A DNA stretch of 64,000 nucleotides from Margaritifera margaritifera (Eukaryota > Mollusca > Bivalvia > Unionida > Margaritiferidae): assembly GCA_029931535.1 (NCBI GenBank), contig JAQPZY010001148.1, forward strand, positions 372,001-436,000, given 5' to 3'. The notes beneath the pieces were generated by a model. That model saw nothing but the letters and a program-made list of their open reading frames with translations, made no database searches and was not told the DNA's origin. A program made the position numbers and the translations under genes. Of this stretch, positions 52,870 through 64,000 are shown in pieces. Within the stretch, counting starts at the first letter, position 1. The number at the start of each line of letters is the position of its first letter.

Positions 52870-53950
52870 CCTATAATTTTTGTCGGCTTTCTTATCTCTT
52901 TCACTCTCTTTCTTTAATAAGATGCATACAGCTTGGCAAATTGGAATATATTTGTTTTCTAAAATATTTCATTTTGTTAATAACGGACAAAATTATATTG
53001 CTATTTACAAGATATTAATCCATTATCACATGGACACCAAATCTAATTATTCCTCGATAAAATTGCTGATTAAATATTAGTAATAAAGCAAAACGATTTC
53101 ATGTTCGCAAAACTTTTATAACCTCTGAAAAGCGTCCTTTGAAGTACAGTTTAGCAAAAGTATAATTCATATTCAGCATTGAATGTTACCATGATCGTTT
53201 GTGGTAGTTTGCAACTGTTAACTAACTCGAATAATTTTAAGTAATCTCAATCTATACCTTTTAAAGTTTTTTGATTCCCATATTCACATTTTCAGAAAGT
53301 AGGAACCTAGCACAATAACAATGTCCTTTCTAAAAAATATAGGAAACATTTTATTTTTTTTCTGTCATTTTCTGAAATAAGAATAGAAACTGTAATTTTG
53401 TATCAAGTCTCCGTGGAGGAAATAATATGCTCGCATATTATTTTCCTTATAGCTGAACCTTTCGTCGGTACACTTCTAGAAGGAACAAACGGTGAGTTAT
53501 TTTCTTTATATTTCAAACAACCCTTGAGTTGTTAAAACTTTCAGGACCATCTCAGTTTTATATTAATTATTTGTTTCCATTCGAATCAATTGATAATATA
53601 TGTTATTTAAATGCGGACGTCTCCGTTCATTGGCTTACGAAAATTTGTTTCAAATGCACATATTTACCAAAAAAGTCACACGTTGCAATTCGAATGTATA
53701 AAGCTTTTTTTTCATCTGCGTCAGCGGGTGTGAACGTTTAGCCAAAATTTTTACATATCCTGGTTGTGCCTCTAAACAGTAATTGACTTTATGAAAGAAG
53801 ATGATTACTCGCAGAATATTTCTCGACAAATTTTTAGATCTAGTTTTCTTTCGGAATTCTGCCTATTGGTATCGAAGTAAACTACCAAATAACTCGGCTT
53901 TTTAAACTTTCTTCAGTTTTATATAAAATGGAGTGTTAAGCTTCAATGGC
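52870..53950. repeat. Duplicated segment, mate of about 59790-60890
   Basis: Shared CTTATCTCTTTCACTCTCTT then TCTTTAATAAGAT.CATACAGC (52890 and 59808), TTTGTG.TAGTTTGCA.CTGTTAACTAA (53200 and 60125), TTCGGAATTCTG (53852 and 60812). Contains a candidate mini-exon at 53453-53491. Confidence 0.85.
53453..53491 (+). CDS. Candidate phase 1-1 mini-exon (39 nt), paralogous region
   Basis: CTTATAG ends at 53452 and GTGAGT follows 53491. Two bases, twelve codons (EPFVGTLLEGTN) and one base, the same phase as every internal exon of the Ig gene. The mate at about 60390 has GG in place of the acceptor AG and a stop, so it is dead. Likely a leftover linker exon of the paralogue, or chance. Confidence 0.25.
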
Positions 53951-54618
53951 TTTGATATACATACATACTATATATCATAATCGACCTGTCAATCATGACG
54001 CCTTTGCTGATATGCCAAACTCTTTTGTTTTTTATCCTTTACTTTTTTTTAATTTAAAATGTTGCTATCAAAACATTAACGGACTTCAAAATTTCCGCCA
54101 CACATTTGATTAATCGTCTAATATGTATTTAGTAGCACACGGATAATATTAATGCTACGGCAAATAATATCTAGGCTATACATATACAACAAGGTATGAT
54201 AATATTCCTTGTATGTATAGAAAGTATATTGCGTTCATTAATACATAGACATTGTTATGTATAATGTTAAGAATTCTGTACAAAGTTTTAAGCAGTCGAT
54301 ACGAAGCTTGTGGAATAATGTGGTAAATTACAGGGCATGTTGTTCAGAAAATGTAAAATTCATGTTAAAGCAGCATTTATTTTATAATTCGTTTGCCTTC
54401 CACAAATATAAAGTCCTGGTATCGTTGAAAGTTCTTTAAAATATCCAAAAAGTTATTCACTGATCCAACGATTTGATTATGCTTTCAGAACTTAATTGGT
54501 GGTGCCTTTTTTGGCAAAGTCTTTAAACGTTTCGTTGTAAATAAAACATTTTCTACATAGTATCAACTAATATGTATTAAATTAAAGGTTCTGAATTTAC
54601 AAATTATTTTACAACATT

Positions 54619-54620
<2 letters not shown>

Positions 54621-54683
<63 letters not shown>

Positions 54684-54700
54684 CAACAATAATAATACAC
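54621..54700. repeat. (AAT)n microsatellite
   Basis: ATAATAATA run with a short ACAACAACA break. Confidence 0.97.
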
Positions 54701-54972
54701 TTCTAAATCTTCTGAATCCAGTCTTGCTGCCCATACTGCGTCTTATGCAAATAGCCATCTCGCTTGCTTCTGAACTAAATAATCGTTAGTTTAATGCGAT
54801 TTAATATACTTTAGTATCGCTTTTGACTTAAAGTACTTCTACTTAAATTGCCTAATTTATTGTTTTTGTGTGGTTTGAGATTAAAGATGTTGTAGTTCTT
54901 AATGTGTTTCCTTATTTATTGCAGTTCTACAATCCTTGCATCCACGAAAATCATGTCCCGCCTAGTAACGTT

Positions 54973-54973
54973 G

Positions 54974-55010
<37 letters not shown>
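54973..55010. repeat. (AAT)n microsatellite
   Basis: About 12 ATA units. Confidence 0.95.
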
Positions 55011-55012
<2 letters not shown>

Positions 55013-55639
55013 TTAGCTATAAGATAAACATAGACAACATTTAGTACAACTGAAACACAGACGTAAATGGTGTATAACTAATATTTGGTCCTGGGAAACA
55101 ATATTAAATAGTAATAAATTTAACTCTTTAACACAGACACATATTTTACATCTATTCCCAAATCAGCACTATTCATCAACGGACATTGTATCTTTTCCCA
55201 AATCAGCATTATTCATAAATAGACAATGTGCACAGATTATCTGATTATTACAGTTACATGTCTAGTTGCCAGACATACGTGATACATGAGACTGTCGACG
55301 ACGCGTGTTCGAAATCTCCATGTTTTCCACACGAATATTTCACTGCAGCTGAAAATCTAAAAGTTCTTTCATTGACAATTGTCCATTAAAGATACTAGTG
55401 CAAAAAGGATAAATCAAAAATAGTTTTCTTTCGTCCCTCTGCATTAATGTTGCCCCAACTATATCAGCTATGACTATAACCCAAAATTTGTTGCATACGT
55501 TTTGAGCTTTTTCCTTCTGTTTTATATGGTACTACTATAATTTTTGTCATTACAAATTGTGCCAAAATTACCCAAAGGGACATTGTTTATATGAACTCCT
55601 CTTTGGGCACGAAAATCTTTCTATAACAGGAATTCGGAC

Positions 55640-56510
55640 GAAATGGTTCGGCTTATTCTAAAGTCTATACAATGGGGAACATACATATGGTTTGTTAAGC
55701 CCATAAAATAGATGATCGAGTTGGGTTATACCATGTCTGCACGATCAGGGGACATACATGTGGTTCTGTTAATATATAAACTGAAGACCGAGTTGAGGGT
55801 ATACCATGTCTGCACGATCGGGTGACATACATGTGGTTCGGGTTAACACTTCAAACGAATGATTGCTTTAAGGTTCTACCACGTCTTAACAAACATAAAT
55901 ATGTATGTAGTGCGGGTTAACCGATACAGCGGATGATCGAGTGAAGATTATACCAAGACTGCACAATCGGGGGACAAACATGTGGTTTGGGTGTACCGAT
56001 AAAATGGATCATCGAGTTGAGGTTAAATCAAGTCTTTACGATCGGGGACATACATGTGGTTTCGATGAATATATAATACGGATAATCTAGTAGGGTTTAT
56101 ATCAAGTCTGTACTATCGGGGGACATGTATAAGGCTTGTGTTAACCAAAACGCATGATCGAGTTGGAGTTATACTAAGTCTAAACGAGTTGAGGACATAC
56201 ATACGGGTTAATACTGAAATACAGATAGTCAAGTTGGAGCTGTAGCAAGTCTACACGACTGGTTGACAAACATGTGGTCAAGTTAATCGATAAAACTGAG
56301 GATCTACTTGAGGTCTGTACGACGGGGGAAAAACATGTGGTACACATTAATATAATAAACGGATAATCGAGATTGGGTTATTCCAAATGTGCACTATATG
56401 GGGACATATCTGTGGTTCTGGTTGGCACATACGACGGATGATCAAGCTGGGGTTATGTTCGGGTTAACAGATAAAACAATAATCGCGTTCCGGTTAAACA
56501 AGATTCTACT
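55640..56510. repeat. ~74-bp satellite array, copy 3
   Basis: About eleven degenerate units with GATGATCGAGTTGGGTTATACC, ATGTCTGCACGATCAGGGGA and CATACATGTGG. Like copy 1 it is followed by the 14.5-kb-type segment, here at 56.5 kb. Confidence 0.85.
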
Positions 56511-57720
56511 ATTACAGTGACATAGCATCAAGAAGCTGATAGCGCTGGCAATGTCGATAGCATTTACTTTTTCCCATGACCTTAAATATGTATGATAAAT
56601 AAAGTAATCCATAGTTTGATCATGCTGGTCAGAGCTCTATTTATGGTAAATGAAAACATTGGGTTAACTTGGACGTTATCTGCAGTCCTGTGTATCATTG
56701 TCAACCCCACTCATTTTCAAAACTATTTGAAATTAAAACTTCGTAAAACAGAGTCCCACATATTCAAATTTATAATGGCACACATTTCAGCACCCCCACC
56801 CCCACCCCCAACGAAAGCTGCCTCGTTTTGATATTTTTTTTTTTTGTTGTATTTTTGTTTTTGCTTCACAGATTCACAGACGTTAGTGGCGCTGTATTTA
56901 TAAATACTGAGTAAATCAACTCTTCATGGAATATCGAGTTTAGATTGGTTATTATCTGGCACGAGGTCTATAATAAATGTATAGATTCAATTAATATTGC
57001 GTGCTATCGAATGAAACAACCAGAAAGTGTTTGGACTGGAATAAAGGGTTGTCATCGCTGTAAGTACAGTGAAAATAGCAAATTAATCTTGAACTAGACA
57101 GATATGTACAATCCGCCTTATACAAATTAAGAATAATTGACTATAAGATACTTTGGTATGAAATTTGCAGTAGGTTTCTTTAATCGAGAATACTTACATC
57201 ACGATTTTCTCGGCAAAAGTAATAAAAAGTCCCCGCTTGCTAATTTGGTTGCGACAGTCAAATGCTGTATCTGAAGCTCAATCCAGTGACTTAGAGAAAC
57301 TGTCCTTTTTATACAGTAAATTATGTTCTAAGGACTTAGTGTGCATGTTCTTAATGTACAGACTGACGCTTTACTGAGCTGACCACGATTGATCGTATGA
57401 GCAAAAAAAAAAAAAAAGAAAGAAGAACAGCATTCATGCCATTTTAACTATGGGATTTATGACCACAAGACAGTCCTTCACTATTTAAAATTTTAAATTA
57501 GTTTGGACTGTTATCAGCGTTGGTTTGTCTACGTTTGCTAAGGAACTGGGAAATTCCACTGATGGAACAAAGTACATTTTTAAATGAACACAATTGTCTC
57601 CGACATTTAGATATCGTGTGTATATGTGTTCATGTTGTGTTACTAATGTGCCTTCATGACCCAAGGAATGTAACTCTTGCTCCCTCATATTTATCACATG
57701 ATTACTGTGTTATTTAAGTT
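56510..57720. repeat. Duplicated segment, mate of 14480-16640
   Basis: Anchors given at the 14480 entry. Shorter than its mate. Includes C-rich CACCCCCACCCCCACC at 56792-56812 and a poly-T. No exon. Confidence 0.7.
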
Positions 57721-59130
57721 AACATGCTCATTTCAAAATTTGCATATTACACACGTGTCATAACATATGAAACGATTTTGATTCGCTAGCTCTGCTTTAC
57801 TAACTTATTATTAATGCGCATGCCAACATAACTATTGTAATTAACTACAATTTGTAAAATTGTTGAAACGTCTACATTTCTGACAGACAGACCAAAACTA
57901 GGCAGAGAGAGAACACTCGCTATACGAGAGTAGTAAATGTAGGTTGTGCTGAAATTTAAAAAGGCTCGAACGTTGCCCTGCCAACATCTACAAATAATAT
58001 GCTCAATTACTCCCTGATGATTATAACATGCCAACAGATTCCTTTAATATTAGCACGTATACAAATCCGGGAAACATAAAATCAACTGATCAGTGGTTCA
58101 AATGTCAGCCAAGAAACGTATCTCTATTATGAGAACAATGAATAGAGCAGCAGTACTCCCTAAAGATAAGAAGATCTCTAATTACAGTGCATGTAAAAAC
58201 ACCTTGTGCAAAAACTCAGTGAGAAAAATATTCCGGCCAATCACATAATGCAGATAACAGACAATCGCAACATTGAATTATAGTCACATCAATGATGATC
58301 AGTCAAAACACATACCCAGAGTGTTGTCCAATCTATCATCGACACTGTTTTTATATATCATCCCCAAATCCATGCCGATTCATGTTCAGTCTGATATGTT
58401 CAGCTGTGTAAAACACGTCGTCAGTATCGATGATGGAGTTTCAAGGAGGCCTGTATACAATGTTTGATCAAAGCATTTATGTTGGCAATTTTGAGACCCA
58501 CATTCACACACACACTAAACTACTTCAAAAAGAAAAGTCAGTAAAAAGGCGCGGAATTCTTGAATCAGACACTCACTCTGGCAAATTTTTTAAGGGGAAC
58601 AAATCGAGCGGAAAATGACGTCACTTTGGGATACAGATTTACTGTTTTTCGTCCATGAATAGATAACACTCTCCTTATGATATACTTGGGTGAAAACAAT
58701 TATCTGATTTAGAATGTTCGTTTTCAGATTTGACTGCAACATACACAACTTTTATGTTCATATTTGTTAATTTTCTTTTATGGGTTATTATTTTAGATAC
58801 GCAGTATCATGACCTAGCTAATGTGCTACGGCATACTCAAGTGCATTGGGTACACATGAAGTTTCCCATGAAACAATGAGCTCAGCAGCAAATCGTACTA
58901 CGTTTCAGTCACGTGATAAATAGAATCTCAAATTTGTTTTCACTTCATAATATATTTCTGAAACTCGTTATATTGTTATTTTCATTTTACCTCGTTAAAT
59001 TTCGCTAAACGTAAAAAATTCAGAACTCGTTTCATAAATAGAATTAGAGATCCTATATATGTGCAATCTGATTTTTTCTCAGACTGTTCAGCTTAGCCTC
59101 GAACTTTTTAGACAATAAAATATCTTTATT
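57720..59130. other. No gene seen
   Basis: AT-rich sequence. Short frames at 58273-58618 have no recognisable feature. Confidence 0.4.
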
Positions 59131-59141
59131 TGTAACTATCT

Positions 59142-59154
59142 GTCTATCTATCTA

Positions 59155-59200
<46 letters not shown>
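59142..59200. repeat. (TCTA)n(TA)n microsatellite
   Basis: TCTATCTATC followed by AT run. Confidence 0.95.
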
Positions 59201-59203
<3 letters not shown>

Positions 59204-59789
59204 ATAAACTGGTCCATCTTCATAACATTCTGGTAAATTAAATGCGTTTTAGTCTATTTTGAATCCTTACCACCATCACCAAATAAAAGAAAAGAAAAAA
59301 CAAAATGCGACTTAATGGATTACACGTGCACAATAGATATGATATTTGGTGTACATTCGGGTCAATAACATTTAGTAGTCATTAAAATGGACCCATGGTC
59401 AGACTATTCTAAAACTGTATAACGAGTTTTTTTAAATTCTAATAACAGTCACAGGCTCTAAATAATGTTGATGTTTTGAGTGTTGGCTTGCATTTTTCGC
59501 TTTCACGAATACGGGGCTGAGTGAAATGCAAGACAAAGAGTACCAGGTTCAACACATTTTGATGCAACTTTGAATAATCATTTCATTCCTATCCTAAAAT
59601 ATTTTTCTTTACGGAAGCAAAATGTTTTAAGTTTCTATAAGTTCGAAGAATCTTCGATATCTCCTTCTGTTAAAAGAGTATTCGGATGGGTACAATAGAT
59701 TAGGCTAAATCAAACATGAAGTAATATTGTGTTTACTTTTAGATCAATTTGCTTGAAGTTTTATACTGGTAAAAGCATCCGAGTTATTT

Positions 59790-60890
59790 TCTGTCGGCGT
59801 TTCTTATCTCTTTCACTCTCTTTCTTTAATAAGATACATACAGCTTGGCAAATTGGAATATATTTGGTTCACAGAATCCTTAATTTAGTAAATAATTGAA
59901 AAAGGTTATATTGTCATTTACAAGATACTGCTTCAGTCCATTTAATTTATTATCACCTGGACAACAAATCTGATTGTTCATGGATAAAATTGCTAATTAA
60001 ATATCAGTAATAAAGTAAAACAATTTCATGTTCTAACAACATTTTTAATCTCTAAAAGCCTTTTTTGAAGTATATTTGAGCAAAAACGATAATACATATT
60101 CAACATTTAATATTACCTCGATCGTTTGTGATAGTTTGCAGCTGTTAACTAAACCGCTTAATTTTACTTATTCTCAATCTATAAGAATTTTAATATTTTG
60201 ATTCCCATATTTATATTTGGAGGAGGAAGGAACCTAATGCTATAGTAATGCCACTCCTAGAAAATAGAGAACAAGTTTTATCTTTCTTTGTGTCTTTTTC
60301 TGGAATAAGAACAGAAATTGTAATTTCGTACTATGGTACTCCTATGGAGGAAATAACAGGCCCGCATATTTTTCTTATGGTTGAACCTTAAGCCGGTGCA
60401 CATCAAGAAGGAGCAAACAGTGAGTTATTTTCTTTATATTTCATATAACCCTTGAGTTTCATATAACCATTGAGTTGTTACAAACTTTTAAGACCATCTA
60501 AACTTTAAACTGAATATTTATTTCCATTCGAATCAATTGATAATTTATGTTATTTTAATATGGATGTATCCGTTCACTGCTTACGATGATTTATTTAAAA
60601 TACACATATTTACCAGAAAGTCGAACGTTGCAAGTCAAATGTATAAAGCTTTTTTCGTCTACGTTAGCCGGTGCAAACTTTTGACCAAACGAAGCTGAAA
60701 TATACAATCGTTTCCATGTCCTTGTTGTACCTCTTGATAGTAACTGAATTTATGAAAGAGGAGGATTATTCCCATAATATTTCTCAACAAGTTTTAGATC
60801 TAGTTCTTGTTCGGAATTCTGTTTATCGATATCGACGTAAACTGCAAATGGGTAGTAATGGCTGCAGGTTGCTGTTGTTGTCTTATATGA
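59790..60890. repeat. Duplicated segment, mate of 52870-53950
   Basis: Anchors given there. An open frame of 74 residues at 60671-60895 lies in the aligned part but is not conserved as a frame in the mate, so it is not called as a gene. Confidence 0.85.
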
Positions 60891-61109
60891 AGTGAACAAA
60901 TTTCATTAAAATTAAGAAATTTTGGTCATAAAGAAACTCACAATTAATGTCAGTAGAATTGGTTGGCGGCGTATCCTGAAATGAATAAGCAAATTGTATA
61001 ACCCTGATAAATTCATTTTTAAAAAAAGCAAACAAGCAAATACACTTTACATCATCAGTTGTTGCATTTTGAATAGAATGTCTTCATGAGTAAAGCACAT
61101 TATTCCAAG

Positions 61110-61390
61110 ACTCAAAGTAAGTTACCCAAGATCCAGTGCTTCGGTACCATAAATGCAAGACAAACGGTCATAATCGGGTTACAATCAGCAAACATCGTTT
61201 GGCGCAAGTACCTGAGGATTATAAACCAGAACGCAAGCATAATGTCTTGCCACGCAAGTGTTCAACAACATCAATACAAGATAAAATGTAAATAACAATT
61301 AAATAACCTCTATTTTTAGTATTTGATCTTAATATGCATCTCCTTTTACCAATTTTGAACCTCCAAATTCTCTCCCCCCCCCCTCTCTCT
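61110..61390. repeat. Duplicated segment, mate of 25370-25690
   Basis: Anchors given there; in both copies it ends in a CT-rich tract. Order relative to its neighbours suggests that the 53-kb and 60-kb blocks belong to first-intron DNA of the gene family. Confidence 0.75.
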
Positions 61391-61399
61391 CTCTCTTCT

Positions 61400-62030
61400 A
61401 GTCTGTCGCCTCTTTATGCTACCATTCCATCACTGTCAAATAATCCTCTATATTCTAAAATCAGTTGCATACCATTCCAGCACTGTCAAAATATCCTCTG
61501 TATTGACAGAACAGTCTAAATGACCTTTCGGCAACCGATCTGTGAGTAAAATTGGGTTAAAGATCCTGTTTTTTCCTGAACAATCTTTCGACAGATTCGG
61601 TGGAAAGAAAGTTAAAGTGATATTCTGTGTCAGCGAACTTCAATTCTGACTTTATCTGTGAGCTCCTATGAGTTCTAAGTGAAGCTGATCAAGAATGCTG
61701 ATCTGGGCATTTAATGCGTACAGCCGGCAGTGCATGGGTGCATGGGCAGATATGTACAGGTCACAGAGAGGCATATTTGAATGTATCCATCATTATGAGG
61801 GACCTAATCTACCTTCTTATGGAAGAAATTAAATATACGTTAAAATATGTGCTGGAATTATTGATATTTGTGACACTAGCATGTAAATATACATGTACGT
61901 GTTGTGACCTATTTTTTAACAACTGATTTTTCTGCCCTTTGGGAAATATTGCTACACGCGTCAATAAATAATACTTTAGAATTAGGTTGTAGAATTTGTC
62001 CGCAAAATAGCTGTTAGTAATCAGCACGTG
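61400..62030. other. No gene seen
   Basis: Contains a small phrase duplicated at about 61420 and 61468 (TACCATTCCA.CACTGTCAAA). No gene. Confidence 0.5.
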
Positions 62031-62040
62031 ACAGGATATT

Positions 62041-62444
62041 TTCATGATGGAGCCACGACCAACAAAAATGTCCAATAAATCACAGAAAGATAGAGAGAAG
62101 GAGAAGATAAAGCGAGGAGCAGATGGGTTTCCGTCCAAGGGTGTTCACGTTCTTCTGTCCCCTTCACAAACTCTTCTATCAGGCAATTTGTGAGAAGTCA
62201 ACTTGAGGCCTCATAACAACGGAACAAACCAAAATGGATATTTTCATAATGGAACCACGACCAACAAGAATGTCCAATAAATCACAGAAAGATAGAGAGA
62301 AGGAGAAGATAAAGCGAGGAGCAGATGGACTTCCTTCCGAGGGTGATCACGTTCTTCTGTCCCCTTCACAAACTTCTATCAGGCAATTTGTGAGAAGTCA
62401 ACTTGAGGCCTCAGAACAACGGAACAAACCAAAATGGATATGAT
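62041..62444. repeat. 202-bp tandem duplication within a LINE ORF1-like sequence
   Basis: 62041-62239 and 62243-62444 are about 95 percent identical (TTCAT.ATGGA.CCACGACCAA ... AACAACGGAACAAACCAAAA). Both copies encode the start of the same basic protein. High identity means the duplication is recent. Confidence 0.95.
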
Positions 62445-62830
62445 CAATTCAAAGCTTGACATAATTACTAGGAGGTTGAAAAAAATGGCCTCTAAAGATT
62501 ATATCGACTCCAAATATGTCTGCTTGTCAGAAAAGAAATACTAAATGCATCGCTCCAAAAGATAAAGGAAATACATGATGATCTGGGGGAGAAGATGTCA
62601 ATAAAAAGAAATAAACAGCTTGAGAGAATAAGAACTTAAGTAGTATAATTGAAGTCCTGGAGAACGAGAACGAGTCACAAACTGCCTGCATTTCTGGACT
62701 TCAGACTGTTAACAAGAAAATAAAGGACAATATGAAAGAGTTAAGACAATCCACCCGAAAGAATTCCATCACAATCCATGTTTTAGATGACTGAGGCAAA
62801 AGAGAAACTACAGATCAGTGTGTGTTCAAA
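62234..62830 (+). pseudogene. LINE ORF1-like coiled-coil protein, decayed
   Basis: Frame 62234-62443 is strongly basic (MSNKSQKDREKEKIKRGADG). After a frame change come MDMINSKLDIITRRLKKMAS (62442 onward), then, in further frames, LQKIKEIHDDLGEKMS, EVLENENESQTACISGL, QTVNKKIKDNMKELRQSTRK and NSITIHVLDD, ending in a TGA at about 62791. The heptad-like helix followed by a (T/S)R(K/R)NSI.I segment is characteristic of the coiled coil to RNA-binding junction in LINE ORF1 proteins. Several frame changes and stops mean it is not functional. ORF2 is not seen downstream in the window. Confidence 0.55.
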
Positions 62831-62940
62831 AACTGGAAAATCTAATGAATAGTAAACAGGCCATGGACATACAAGAGTGTGATATTAGCTCATCGACTTG
62901 GCAGATTTGACAATAATACCAATAGCCCCTTGAATTGTAA

Positions 62941-62942
<2 letters not shown>

Positions 62943-63025
<83 letters not shown>
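62943..63025. repeat. (AT)n microsatellite
   Basis: AT run just after the ORF1-like relic. Confidence 0.98.
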
Positions 63026-63581
63026 AGACTGGAAGATTGAATGCAGGTAATCTAATATTGTAAAATGTATTTAGTGGCATTTTGTTATTAAAGAGTAGAT
63101 ACATCTTTAAATTACAAATGATGTAACCTTGATATTTGTTGCAAATTTGTCTATTTTATGAGGTCCATTGACAGTACATGATATATATCAGATATACTAA
63201 AATCATTATACATTTAAAACCTAAGATCTAATAATGTATATTACATACCAGCATATACTTTCTACAACAATTTTATAGAGGTGCGATTTACCTCCGACTA
63301 TCTATACTGAAGATGGACATAATATTTTGTCTCACTGGTTAACTCTTATCTTTTATATTTTCTTGTACGCCTGTTTGTTCATGGTGGTGTTTTGTGTGTG
63401 TAATATCTCTCTATTTGGAACAGTTTTCTGTCTGTAGGCACACTATAATGTAGGTTACCAAACGCTATAATATATGTACAAATACTTCATATCGATACAA
63501 ATAATAGATAAACAGAAAATAATATATAAATTTACAATAAAACCTTTTCTAGCCATTATTCTATTTTCCGGTACAAATGCC

Positions 63582-63659
<78 letters not shown>
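63582..63659. repeat. (AT)n microsatellite
   Basis: AT run of about 78 bp. Confidence 0.98.
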
Positions 63660-63662
<3 letters not shown>

Positions 63663-64000
63663 GCCCAGTAAACCAATGCCTGTCATTTGTTTTGCAAGGA
63701 GGCACTTAGCCTACAGTGTATCCCTGACTTTAGTCTTTTTGTTTGCTTTTTGGGTGTTGTTTGTTTTCTTTAATTGTTTTTCCCATCACTATGAAAACTA
63801 TAATTCTCCTGTTTTTCTTATTCTTTTCGGTGGCACCTTTTGGGTCTGTATCATTAGCTGTAATAGCAGTATTCCTGATATTGTACAATGCACAACATTA
63901 TTGTTAATGTTATCAGATGCATGGTTTATTTACAAAATTAGTTACATGCAATTTTATTTATGATCTCTGCACACAAGAAAAAAAAGGCAGTATATAACTT
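63660..64000. other. No gene seen
   Basis: A hydrophobic open frame (to 63963) continues from the microsatellite but lacks any recognisable feature or splice context. Confidence 0.4.

Larger units (their letters stand above)
53960..55280. other. Non-coding DNA with (AAT)n runs
   Basis: Two ATA/AAT microsatellites (54621-54700, 54973-55010) and a 26-bp phrase repeated at about 55153 and 55197 (TTCCCAAATCAGCA.TATTCAT). No gene. Confidence 0.7.

Overview
This is eukaryotic nuclear DNA from an invertebrate animal. Coding segments are short exons with AG/GT borders and large introns. The sequence is AT-rich and crowded with (AT)n, (CT)n(AT)n and (GT)n microsatellites, minisatellites, nested transposons and decayed LINEs. 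The LINE with a 2A-like motif and PHD finger, the Maverick/Polinton-type relic and the Ig plus chitin-binding gene together suggest a lophotrochozoan, most likely a mollusc. That identification is an inference; no species can be named.

Layout. 1-1534: minus-strand LINE 5' part, split by a 600-bp inverted-repeat element (289-888). 2.0-4.3 kb: non-coding segment with a diverged copy at 43.2-45.1 kb. 5.0-9.2 kb: second decayed minus-strand LINE, carrying a solo LTR (6674-7645) and an internal 27-bp tandem array. 9.2-11.3 kb: relic of a Maverick/Polinton (adintovirus-like) element with capsid-like, glycine-rich and adenain-like protease pieces. 12.3-14.5 kb: diverged ~74-bp satellite interrupted by a TTAA-flanked inverted-repeat element that itself holds a solo LTR. 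14.5-17.2 kb: duplicated non-coding DNA. 18.0-20.0 kb: minus-strand repeat ORF split by a ~1.5-kb degenerate palindrome. 20-24.5 kb: microsatellites and the duplicated upstream region of the gene.

24.5-41.4 kb (+ strand) is the one recognisable host gene. It has a membrane-anchor exon, a linker mini-exon, six Ig-like exons and three chitin-binding (CBM14/peritrophin-A) exons. Every internal exon is phase 1-1. Two exons carry lesions (a TGA at a conserved Cys in the first chitin-binding exon; a one-base frame loss in one Ig exon), and at least two further decayed Ig exons lie in introns. The protein would be a cell-surface Ig/chitin-binding receptor, reminiscent of VCBPs (variable region-containing chitin-binding proteins).

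43-62 kb repeats much of the first half in diverged form: the 2-4 kb segment, the satellite, the 14.5-17 kb segment and the gene's upstream region. It includes a broken copy of the membrane-anchor exon at 52.2 kb, so an ancestral block was duplicated and one gene copy has largely died. A homogenised 39-bp x 15 array (47.7-48.3 kb) has arisen within the old satellite. 62.0-62.8 kb holds a LINE ORF1-like fragment with a 202-bp tandem duplication.
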